From the NCBI RefSeq assembly GCF_014651075.1, contig NZ_BMWE01000029.1, positions 1 to 64,000 of the forward strand: DNA of 64,000 nucleotides, given 5' to 3'. Each line of letters starts with the position of its first letter. Positions within the stretch are counted from its first letter, which is position 1. The DNA comes from Streptomyces djakartensis. Its GTDB lineage: Bacteria; Actinomycetota; Actinomycetes; Streptomycetales; Streptomycetaceae. The translations under genes and the position numbers were made by a program. The notes beneath the pieces are model-generated. The model did no database searches. It had not been told where the DNA came from and saw only the letters and a program-made list of their open reading frames with translations. Positions 41,827-49,757 of this stretch are shown piece by piece.

Positions 41827-43422
41827 TCACTGGCTTTGCGGCTGTGCCGCGCTGCCGGTGTCCAGGGTGGGCCCCTTCGGGATGAAGGTCGCCCAGGACT
41901 GCGGCACGATCGCGGCGTTGGAGACGTCCTCGTAACCCAGCCGTGTGCGCGCCTTGTCCGTCTCGCTCGGACCCTGCGATCCCCCGGCCCCGTCCGACGA
42001 GGACGAGGACGAGCCGCTGCCGCTTCCCTTCGCCGCGCTGTCGTTGCTCGACGGCAGCGAGTACCGCAGGCCCGTGTCCGTCAGCAGGTACGTCGCGCCG
42101 CCGCCACCCGCCGCACCGGTGACCTCCTTGAAGAGGAGCCCCGAGCCGGACGAGACGTAGGCGTTCAGGGAGTCGGCGATGACCTTCTTGGGGTACGTCG
42201 TTCCCGCCCAGGCGGCGAGCCGCGGCTTGCTGTCCCCGCCGATGGTGCCGTCGTAGACGCTGCACGAGGTGGTACGGGACTCACCGGTCGCCGTGGCCGC
42301 GGGGTTGGCCTGCCGCGGGACGGTCTGGGGCCAGCCCTTGTCGGCGTAGAAGCTGTCCGGCTGGCCGCCGTTGGCTTCGATGATGGTTCCGGTGGGGACC
42401 TTGACGGCGTCGCCGGCGGACGCCGAGCCGGCGGAGGGCGATGCCTCGATCAGGGCGGCGACGAAGGGCGAGACGAGGGCGACCTCGTCCTGGAGGACGA
42501 CGTAGTGCTGCGTGCCCTGCGCGTCGTCCGCCTGGAGCACCTGACCCACGGTGCTCGCCTCGGCGGGGAGCCCCTGGACGGAGGTCTTCCGGCCGGCGGA
42601 CGGGATCGTCGGGAAGCTGATGGCCCCGCCGTCGTTGAGGGTGCGCAGCCACTCCTGGCTCACCGGCTGCGGCTTCGCCGTGCTTCCGATGACGGCTGCG
42701 CGCAGTTGCGCCCTCGCGGTGGTGCCGAGGCCCGACTCGCCGCCCAGCAGGAAGCGGTTGCCCTTGCCGTCCACCAGGTACTCCTGCGAGGTCTTGGTGT
42801 CGACGACGTACAGGGCCTTGCTGGGGCCGACCTTCCCCGCGTTGTCGAGCGACTTGGCGTCGTCGGCGTCGAGGACGAAGACGGCACGGTCGATGGCGCC
42901 TTCCGAGCCCGGCGCCGGGCGCTCGCAGACCGCCCACGTCTTCGCCTTCTCCGCGTCGGCCTTGGAGGGCAGCCGGTCGGGGGCGTACGGGATGCCGAGG
43001 GTCGCGCCGTGCGGGATGCCGCTCTTGTCGATCTCCTTGCCCGGGACCTCGATGACGCTGCCCTTGCCCTTGTCGAGGAGGAGCTTGGCCGAGGCGTAGT
43101 TGAGTACGGGGTGCAGGGTCGGGGTCTTCTTGCCGCTCGACGTCTTGTCGTTGAGGACGACGTAGCGGGTCGTGGAGTCGCTGTCGACGATGATGTACGC
43201 GCCGGGTGTGTCCCATCCCTTGGGCGCGGCCGGCTTGATGACACCCCAGGCGATGAAGCCGACCACCAGGACGACGCCGACCGCCAGGCTGGGCATCACC
43301 GTGCGGACCGGACGCGGCGCGCCTTCCTCGGAGCCGCCCGGCGACGGCGCCAGGAACGCCGCGACGGTGCGCTTGCGAGCGAACGTGTAGGCGGCGAGCT
43401 CGTCCCGACGCTGCATTGCCAT
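41827..43422 (-). CDS. eccB: Type VII secretion protein EccB
   Basis: This 531-residue protein has a short cytoplasmic N-terminus with the family start QRRDELAAYTFARKR and one transmembrane helix (about residues 42-64). A large extracytoplasmic region follows, made of EccB repeat domains, with a Ser/Gly-rich stretch near residue 475. EccB forms the outer ring of the ESX membrane complex on the cell-wall side. It is divergent from eccE. A phased 19-bp repeat array lies in the 560-base gap. Confidence 0.93.
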   Translation of the reverse strand: MAMQRRDELAAYTFARKRTVAAFLAPSPGGSEEGAPRPVRTVMPSLAVGVVLVVGFIAWGVIKPAAPKGWDTPGAYIIVDSDSTTRYVVLNDKTSSGKKTPTLHPVLNYASAKLLLDKGKGSVIEVPGKEIDKSGIPHGATLGIPYAPDRLPSKADAEKAKTWAVCERPAPGSEGAIDRAVFVLDADDAKSLDNAGKVGPSKALYVVDTKTSQEYLVDGKGNRFLLGGESGLGTTARAQLRAAVIGSTAKPQPVSQEWLRTLNDGGAISFPTIPSAGRKTSVQGLPAEASTVGQVLQADDAQGTQHYVVLQDEVALVSPFVAALIEASPSAGSASAGDAVKVPTGTIIEANGGQPDSFYADKGWPQTVPRQANPAATATGESRTTSCSVYDGTIGGDSKPRLAAWAGTTYPKKVIADSLNAYVSSGSGLLFKEVTGAAGGGGATYLLTDTGLRYSLPSSNDSAAKGSGSGSSSSSSDGAGGSQGPSETDKARTRLGYEDVSNAAIVPQSWATFIPKGPTLDTGSAAQPQSQ

Positions 43423-43981
43423 GGTCCCCGTGTCTCCCGTTTTCGTACTGCTCGATCGTGTCCGTGTTGCGCGATCGTGCTGGTGCTGCGCGATCGTGCT
43501 GGCGCATCACCAGCGCACACGTGCTGCTCGATCGCGCACGTGCCGCTCGATCGCGCACGTGCCGCTCGATCGCGCACGTGCCGCTCGATCGGGCACGTGC
43601 TGCTCGATCGCGCACCTGGCCGTCCGCACCCGCGCCGGAAAGGCCCGACCCTGCTCGGTGGGCCGCGGCTCCGTCGTGCCCGAAAGGCCGCTTCGGCAGC
43701 GCAGGCACCTACTATGCCTTGCGCAGCCGGAGGACGATCCATCAGGTGTGCGCCCGACCCCGCATCTTCACAGAGCTTCACCACAGCGCTCCACCACGCG
43801 TGGCCGGTCCGTGACAGGCTGGCCACCTGGGGTTTCGGTGTCCCCTGTGTCGCCTCGCGTTCCGCAGCGGGTACCGTGAGCCACTCGCATGAATGATGTG
43901 GGCCATCGGTGCCCCTGGCCCGTCGCCGGGATCTCGGACAGTGGATCCCGCCCGTCGAACGGCCACTACTTCGCGAAAGGG
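43423..43981. promoter_or_regulatory. Divergent eccB/eccE intergenic region
   Basis: These 559 bases contain no convincing gene. They hold the 19-bp array in the eccB-proximal third; the remainder is unstructured GC-rich sequence. The promoters of both eccB and eccE are expected here. In-frame starts for eccE exist further upstream (43889), which would shorten this gap. Confidence 0.5.
43448..43616. repeat. Phased 19-bp repeat array upstream of eccB
   Basis: The sequence CGATCG occurs at 43453, 43472, 43491, 43529, 43548, 43567, 43586 and 43605, always 19 bases apart (or 38 across one degenerate unit at 43510). The best units read gtgccgctcgatcgcgcac, which is nearly palindromic. There are about nine units. 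The repeat has no spacer, so it is not a CRISPR. It lies in the divergent eccB/eccE control region. An operator array or a minisatellite are both possible. Confidence 0.8.
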
Positions 43982-45313
43982 ATGTCCCGGGGGATGACCA
44001 GCGCTACGAGCACTCGGCGCGGACGCCGCGCACCGCAGCAACAAGGAGGCCCGAGCGGCAGACGCTCGCCGGCCGCTCCCGCCGCCCCCGTCGCGTCGCC
44101 GCGTACGCTGCCCCGGCCCGGTGGTCTGGGCCCGGTGCGGCTGCAGCAGCTCATCCTGGTGGAACTCGCTGCGGCGGTCATGCTGGTCGCCTGGGCCGCG
44201 GACGTGTCCTGGCTGCTGGTCCCGGCCGGCGTCGTGGCGGCGCTGCTGCTGCTCCTGGCGGTCCTGCGCCGGGGCCGTCGTCCGCTGCCCGAGTGGTACG
44301 AGACGTCGCGCGCGCTGCGGAGCCGTCGGCGCGAGGCCAAGCAGCCCGTCCCGCCCGGGACGGACCCGATGCTGGCCCCGGCCGTGGAGTGCGATCCCGC
44401 CCTGCGGACGTACGGCTTCGTGTCCCGTGACAACCGCTCGATCGGCATGATCGGCGACGGAACCTTCCTGACCGCCGTGCTCTTCGTGCAGCCGGCCGAC
44501 CAGCCGCTGCGTCCGGAGTCCGCCGGGCGGCAGCTGCCGCTGCGGCTGATCCAGGACGCACTGGAGGTCGACGGGATCCGTCTCGCCTCCGCACAGGTCG
44601 TGCAGCACACCCAGCCGGCGCCCGCACCGCATCTGCCCCCGCAGTCGCTCGCCGCGCGGTCGTACGGCCCCCTTCAGGCGCAGGCCGGTTCTCCCGCGCT
44701 CCGGCTCACCTGGGTCGCCCTCAAGCTCGACCCGGAGCTGTGCCCGGAGGCGGTCAAGGCTCGCGGAGACGACGTTCCCGGGGCACAGCGGGCACTGCTG
44801 CGGGTGGCGGACCAGCTGTCGAGCCGGCTGGCCGGGGCCGGTTTCAAGGCGACCATCCTGGACGAGAACGAGCTGGTGCAGGCGCTCGCGACGTCCAGCT
44901 GCCTGAACCCGCGAGCCAACGCTCAGCACTCCCAGGACGGGCGGTCACCGCAGCGGCGTACGGTCGAGTCGGTGCGGACCTGGCGGGTCGACGACCGGTG
45001 GCACACGACGTACTGGGTCTCCCGCTGGCCGCAGTTGGGGAACGGCGGTGTGGCGCTGCCCGAACTGGTCACGCGGTTCACCTCGTTGCCGGTGCTCGCC
45101 ACCACGTTCAGCATGACCTTGAGCAGGGCCGGCAACCGGGGTGTCGCCCTCACCGGGCACATCCGCGTCACCGCGCGTGGCGACAGTGAACTCGGCCAGG
45201 TGGGCCGTGAGTTGGAGCGGGCCGCGAGTGCCGCGAAGGTCGGTCTCGTCCGTCTGGACCGGGAGCAGGTCCCCGGAGCCCTCGCCACTCTGCCGCTCGG
45301 AGGTACGTACTGA
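43982..45313 (+). CDS. eccE: Type VII secretion protein EccE
   Basis: This roughly 443-residue protein has a basic N-terminus and two transmembrane helices (LQQLILVELAAAVMLVAWAA, VSWLLVPAGVVAALLLLLAV). A soluble EccE domain follows (ECDPALRTYGFVSRDNRSIG, IGDGTFLTAVLFVQP). EccE sits at the periphery of the ESX complex next to EccD. The ATG at 43982 is preferred; an ATG at 43889 would add 31 residues with no domain match, and ATG 43994 is a shorter alternative. It overlaps the next gene (TGATG at 45311-45315). Confidence 0.87.
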   Translation: MSRGMTSATSTRRGRRAPQQQGGPSGRRSPAAPAAPVASPRTLPRPGGLGPVRLQQLILVELAAAVMLVAWAADVSWLLVPAGVVAALLLLLAVLRRGRRPLPEWYETSRALRSRRREAKQPVPPGTDPMLAPAVECDPALRTYGFVSRDNRSIGMIGDGTFLTAVLFVQPADQPLRPESAGRQLPLRLIQDALEVDGIRLASAQVVQHTQPAPAPHLPPQSLAARSYGPLQAQAGSPALRLTWVALKLDPELCPEAVKARGDDVPGAQRALLRVADQLSSRLAGAGFKATILDENELVQALATSSCLNPRANAQHSQDGRSPQRRTVESVRTWRVDDRWHTTYWVSRWPQLGNGGVALPELVTRFTSLPVLATTFSMTLSRAGNRGVALTGHIRVTARGDSELGQVGRELERAASAAKVGLVRLDREQVPGALATLPLGGTY

Positions 45314-46158
45314 TGTCCCACCCCGCTCCGACCATGCCCCCGGGGCAGCAGGGCCGGTCCGCCCCGGGACGCGCCCCCGCGCACGTGGCCTCGCCCACCG
45401 ACACCGGCATGATCCCCATCATCCGGCAGCCGGAGACGCCGCAGCAGCAACGCCGCATCTTCAGCCCGGGTTTCGGGCTGCGCGGACCGCGCCGGAACCG
45501 TCACGTCGTCACCGCCGACGAGCTCGCGGCGATCAGCATGCCGATCGGTGACGACGGTGTGCTGATCGGCGCCGACGGGGAAGGGCAGCCGGCCGTGCTC
45601 GGACTGTCCCGTCCGACCGCCTTCGACGTCGTGCTCGTGGGTGGTCTGTGGCTGGCCCAGGTGCTGGCGCTGCGGGCCGCCGCGACGGGTGCGCGCGTGG
45701 GCGTCGAGACCGGTCGTCCCCAGGCCTGGCAGCAGTTGGCCCAGGCGGCGGGCGGCGGCCAGCAGTGCGTGACGGTATATCCGGTGGGGCGGGTGCCCGC
45801 GCAAGGGCCCTCCGTCTCGAGTCCGGTGGTGCTGTTCCGGGACTGCGGCATCCGCCCCCCGCGCGGTCGGGTGACGTCCGTGCCGTGGCAGGCCGTGGTG
45901 ACGGTGCTGCCCTTCGTCAGCGAGCACGCGCCGCGCTGGCTGGCCCAGGCCCACCTGGTCGGGATCCAGCGGGTCTCGCCGCAGGAGACCGAGGTCGTCC
46001 GGGACACCCTGGGTGTCCCGGAGGAGCATCTGCGGCATCTGCCGACCCTGCACGACGGAGTGACCCTGTGGTGCACCCGCCAGCATCACAAGTTCGTCAT
46101 GACCGAACCCACCGACGCGGAGACGGGCCTGCTGGGCGCGGCTCGCCGAATGGACTGA
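45313..46158 (+). CDS. T7SS-associated protein of unknown function
   Basis: This 281-residue soluble protein has a Pro/Gln-rich N-terminus and a Rossmann-like core (GVLIGADGEGQPAVLGLSRP, VVLVGGLWLAQVLALRAAAT, ATGARVGVETGRPQAWQQLA). No transmembrane helix is seen. Its ATG overlaps the eccE stop, so it is translationally coupled to EccE and probably acts with the machine. The ATPase gene follows on the same strand past a terminator. I do not recognise a named family; an accessory cytoplasmic factor is likely. Confidence 0.75.
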   Translation: MSHPAPTMPPGQQGRSAPGRAPAHVASPTDTGMIPIIRQPETPQQQRRIFSPGFGLRGPRRNRHVVTADELAAISMPIGDDGVLIGADGEGQPAVLGLSRPTAFDVVLVGGLWLAQVLALRAAATGARVGVETGRPQAWQQLAQAAGGGQQCVTVYPVGRVPAQGPSVSSPVVLFRDCGIRPPRGRVTSVPWQAVVTVLPFVSEHAPRWLAQAHLVGIQRVSPQETEVVRDTLGVPEEHLRHLPTLHDGVTLWCTRQHHKFVMTEPTDAETGLLGAARRMD

Positions 46159-46221
46159 CGGGTCGTCGTCTCCGGGGCGGGACGGGAACAAGGCCGTGCC
46201 GCGACCATGAGGCTGTTCCGT

Positions 46222-46266
46222 CCCCGTGCGTGGGGGGCTGTTCCGTCCCCACGCACGGGGGCTTTT
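46222..46266 (+). terminator. Hairpin terminator after the eccE operon
   Basis: Perfect 14-bp arms ccccgtgcgtgggg (46222-46235) and ccccacgcacgggg (46247-46260) are followed by gctttt. The flanking ggctgttccgtcccc is repeated twice around it. Confidence 0.8.
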
Positions 46267-46399
46267 CCGTCCCGCCATACGAGTGATTAGGCTTCTGGTG
46301 GTGCGGTGACGAACGCAATCGCGCGGGACTCGCCACTCGGTCCGCCCGGGGGCGCGACGACGACCAGCTCAGCAGCAGTGGCTGACCAGGAGGCAAGCA

Positions 46400-49300
46400 G
46401 TGAACAGGGATCGGTCCGAGTACAACGGCGGGAGCCCTTCCTCGGACGGGGACGATCACGAGGTGGATCTCACCGGCGAGTTCGAAATCGTCTACACGCC
46501 TCCCGCCTGGTACGCCCAAAGCACGGGTAGCGGCTCCACGGCCGACGGTCAGCAGGAAGCCGGGCCACCACCGCCGGCCGGCCCTCCCGTGGGGTCCTCC
46601 GGCGGGCCTCCGGGCGGTCCCGCCGCGCAGCGCCCCGCATCGCACCCTTCCGTACCGGCGCAGCCGCCCGCACCGCAGGCGCAGCCCGGACCAGGCGTAC
46701 CGCAGCCGCCCGTACAGCCCGCGCAGCCCCCACAGTCCGCTCAGCCGTCGCCGCCCGTTCAGCCGTCGCCGCCCGTTCAGCCGTCGCCGCCCGTTCAGCC
46801 GCCGTCGCCCGTTCAGGCCCAGGGCTCGTCCGGAGCGCCCCAGCAGGGCTCCACGACGGGTGGCTACGGATTTCCGCAGCAGCCCGCGCCGGGCGCCGCC
46901 CCCGCGCCCGGCGGATACGGCTACCCCCAGCAGCCGGGAGCCGGCGCGCCCCAGCCGGGCCAGGACATGTCGGGTGGTCAGCAGGCGCCCCAACAGGGGA
47001 TGCCCGCCCAGCCGCCCGCCGCCGCCCCGGGCTTCCCCGTGCTGCGTCCGGTCGGCGAGGAGACCCAGGGCGGTACGCCCCAGTCCGCCACCCCGGCGAC
47101 GGATGCCCCGGCCGTGGACGCCCCCGAACAGCAGGTTCCTGTACGGCCGATGCCCGAGCAGCCGGAGGTCGAGGTCGACCACGCCGCCGCCGACGCCGAA
47201 GCGGCGCGGCTGTTCGGCGATGACGACGACGTGGAGCCGGAGGCCGGGCCGAGCGACGAGGCGGAGCCGGGTGACTCCGTCGAGTCCGTGTCAGGTGCGG
47301 AGGGCGACGAGGCGTCGGACGTTCCCGACGCGGACTCCCCCGCACAGACCGAGACCGAGACCGAGACCGACACCGAGGGCGCGCCGGCGACGGCTGAAGC
47401 GGAGCCGGAGGCGGGTACGGAGCCCGGGCCCGCCGCTCCCGGCCCCGGGCCCGCGGTGCAGGAGCAGGCGCAGGGGCAGCAGCCGCAGGCGCAGCCCACC
47501 GGGCAGGCCCCCGCGCCGCCCCAGTCCGACCAGGCACTGCCGCCGCTGCCGCAGGGGTTCGTGCCCGCGCACCCCGGTCAGGGTGCACCGCAGCCCGGAG
47601 GACAGCCGGACCAGCAGGCCGCGGCCGGGCAGGCCGGCGGGTACGGCTACCCCCAGCCTCCCGCCCCGCCGCAGCCCGGGCAGCCCGGGCACCAGGCTCC
47701 TCCGCAGGGCTCGTTCGGCCCGGGCCAGCAGCCGGGCCACCCGGCTCAGCCGCCCGCGTACCCGCCCCAGCAGGGCGGGCAGCCCGCACCGGTCGACCCG
47801 CGACAGGCTCCTCAGGCCCCCCAGCCGCCACACCCCCAGGCCGCCGGTTACGGCTACCCGCAACAGCCTTCCCAGCCCGGACAGCCGGGGCAGCCCGGAC
47901 AGCCGCCGCAGCCGCAGCACCCCCAGGCCGCCGGTTACGGCTACCCACAGCAGGCCCCTCAGCCCGGTCAGCCCGGTCAGCCCGGTTACGACTATCCGCC
48001 CCAGCAGGTGCCCCACCCCCCGCAGCCCGGTTACGGATATCCGCCCCAGCAGGCGGGCTACGGCTACCCGCAGCCCGGCCAGCCGCAGCAGCAGGCCCCC
48101 GGCCAGCAGCCCCCGGCCCAGCCTCAGTCGCAACCCCAACCCCAGCCGCAGCCCCAGCAGTCCGCCACCCCGCCGGCCGCCTATGGCAATCAGGGCTGGA
48201 CCGCCCCGCCCGGCCCGCAGCCCGGCGGGCCCGGTGCCCCGCAGCAGCAGGCCGCGCCCGGCACCCCGCTCGGTTACAACGCGGCCGTGGAGCTCACGTC
48301 CGACCGGCTGCTGCGCAATCAGCCCAAGGCCCGCAAGAACACCTCCGGCCCGTCCCGCTTCAAGTTCGGCGCGAAGAAGGAGGAGGCGGAACGGCAGCGG
48401 AAGCTGGGGCTGATCCGTACGCCGGTGATGTCGTGCTACCGGATCGCGGTCATCAGCCTCAAGGGCGGCGTCGGCAAGACCACGACGACCATGGCTCTCG
48501 GCGCCACGCTGGCCAGCGAGCGGCAGGACAAGATCCTTGCGATCGACGCCAACCCGGACGCCGGGACCCTCGGCCGGCGGGTCCGGCGCGAGACGGGTGC
48601 CACCATCCGCGACCTGGTTCAGGCGATCCCGCAGCTGAACAGCTACATGGACATCCGCCGCTTCACCTCGCAGGCGCCCTCCGGGCTGGAGATCATCGCC
48701 AACGACGTGGACCCGGCGGTCTCCACCACCTTCAACGACCAGGACTACCGCAGCGCGCTCGACGTGCTGGGCAGGCAGTACCCGATCATCCTGACGGACT
48801 CGGGTACCGGTCTGCTCTACAGCGCGATGCGCGGTGTCCTGGACCTCGCCGACCAGCTGATCATCATCTCCACCCCTTCGGTGGACGGCGCCAGCAGCGC
48901 CTCGACGACGCTCGACTGGCTGTCGGCGAACGGGTTCGCCGATCTGGTCCAGCGGTCGGTCACCGTGATCTCCGGTGTCCGCGAGACGGGCAAGATGATC
49001 AAGGTGGAGGACATCGTCGCGCACTTCGAGACCCGCTGCCGCGGCGTCGTCGTGGTGCCCTTCGACGAGCACCTCGCGGCAGGCGCCGAGGTGGACCTCG
49101 ACATGATGCGTCCCAAGACCCGCGAGGCCTACTTCGATCTCGCCGCCCTCATCGCCGAGGACATCGCCCGCACGCAGCAGGGTTTCGGCAACCCGCACGT
49201 GCAGTTCCAGCATCCGCAGCAGCAGGGGTACGCCCACCCTCAGCAGCCGTACCCTCAGCAGCCATATCCACAGCAGCCGTACGGCCAGCCCGGTGAGGCG

Positions 49301-49423
49301 CCCCAGCCGGGTCAGGGATGGCAGCAGCCTCCGCAGCAGCCAGGGCCGGGTCAGGGCTGGCAGCAGCAGCCGCCGCAGGATCCGCAGCAGGGGGTCGTAC
49401 CGCCCGGCTGGACACAGCAGTAG
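46400..49423 (+). CDS. EspI-like protein: Pro/Gln-rich region plus MinD/ParA-type ATPase
   Basis: This 1,007-residue protein has about 620 N-terminal residues that are disordered Pro/Gln/Gly/Tyr-rich sequence with GYGYPQQP-type repeats. A ParA/MinD-like ATPase domain follows, with deviant Walker A KGGVGKTTT (about residue 688) and LTDSGTG as the second nucleotide-site loop. The C-terminal tail is again Gln-rich. Mycobacterial EspI, encoded in ESX-1, has the same disordered-plus-MinD layout and responds to ATP level. An 18-bp tandem repeat (46743-46815) encodes QPSPPV units. The GTG start has AGGAGG. A positioning or regulatory role for the T7SS is likely. Confidence 0.8.
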   Translation: MNRDRSEYNGGSPSSDGDDHEVDLTGEFEIVYTPPAWYAQSTGSGSTADGQQEAGPPPPAGPPVGSSGGPPGGPAAQRPASHPSVPAQPPAPQAQPGPGVPQPPVQPAQPPQSAQPSPPVQPSPPVQPSPPVQPPSPVQAQGSSGAPQQGSTTGGYGFPQQPAPGAAPAPGGYGYPQQPGAGAPQPGQDMSGGQQAPQQGMPAQPPAAAPGFPVLRPVGEETQGGTPQSATPATDAPAVDAPEQQVPVRPMPEQPEVEVDHAAADAEAARLFGDDDDVEPEAGPSDEAEPGDSVESVSGAEGDEASDVPDADSPAQTETETETDTEGAPATAEAEPEAGTEPGPAAPGPGPAVQEQAQGQQPQAQPTGQAPAPPQSDQALPPLPQGFVPAHPGQGAPQPGGQPDQQAAAGQAGGYGYPQPPAPPQPGQPGHQAPPQGSFGPGQQPGHPAQPPAYPPQQGGQPAPVDPRQAPQAPQPPHPQAAGYGYPQQPSQPGQPGQPGQPPQPQHPQAAGYGYPQQAPQPGQPGQPGYDYPPQQVPHPPQPGYGYPPQQAGYGYPQPGQPQQQAPGQQPPAQPQSQPQPQPQPQQSATPPAAYGNQGWTAPPGPQPGGPGAPQQQAAPGTPLGYNAAVELTSDRLLRNQPKARKNTSGPSRFKFGAKKEEAERQRKLGLIRTPVMSCYRIAVISLKGGVGKTTTTMALGATLASERQDKILAIDANPDAGTLGRRVRRETGATIRDLVQAIPQLNSYMDIRRFTSQAPSGLEIIANDVDPAVSTTFNDQDYRSALDVLGRQYPIILTDSGTGLLYSAMRGVLDLADQLIIISTPSVDGASSASTTLDWLSANGFADLVQRSVTVISGVRETGKMIKVEDIVAHFETRCRGVVVVPFDEHLAAGAEVDLDMMRPKTREAYFDLAALIAEDIARTQQGFGNPHVQFQHPQQQGYAHPQQPYPQQPYPQQPYGQPGEAPQPGQGWQQPPQQPGPGQGWQQQPPQDPQQGVVPPGWTQQ

Positions 49424-49468
49424 CGTCGTCGGCCGGCCCGAGCGGACGGCCGTCCCTTTCACAGTCAC

Positions 49469-49505
49469 CCGGTCGGCCCCTTTCGAGGGGCCGATCCGGT
49501 TTTTC
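49469..49505 (+). terminator. Intrinsic terminator after the EspI-like gene
   Basis: A stem tcggcccc/ggggccga, extended by ccgg/ccgg around a single bulge, has a tttcga loop and ends in a run of five T (49500-49504). This is one of the few classic T-tract terminators in the window. Confidence 0.85.
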
Positions 49506-49757
49506 GGCCCGTGCCGTTCCCACCCGGCGCGGGCCGCGTCGCGTTCCGGGGCGAAATCCGTTGCCAGGCCCTGGCCAGGAGGGCGTCAGTGGACTCGACC
49601 AATGGGCGCGGCAAGCTCGCCAATTCGTTATTTCCGCAGGCCACAAGGGGTGAACATGCCGTTGACGGGTGGAGACGGCCGCTGATACACACACAGCATC
49701 CATCTGACAGCCGGTCAACCCGTTCTTCCCGTCCCAGCGATGACGCGAGGTCCGACC
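49506..49757 (+). promoter_or_regulatory. Leader of the peptide ABC operon
   Basis: No gene is visible in the roughly 250 bases between the terminator and the ABC operon. The sequence is less GC-rich near 49610-49740. It should carry the operon promoter; no specific operator could be assigned. Confidence 0.4.

Noticed and set aside
43448..43616. 19-bp repeats considered as a CRISPR array
   Set aside because: The units are directly adjacent with no unique spacers and no cas genes are nearby; it is a phased tandem repeat instead.
46206..46275. Repeated ggctgttccgtcccc segments considered as a small CRISPR or insertion site
   Set aside because: They flank a perfect hairpin with a T-tract and fit a terminator with a local duplication.
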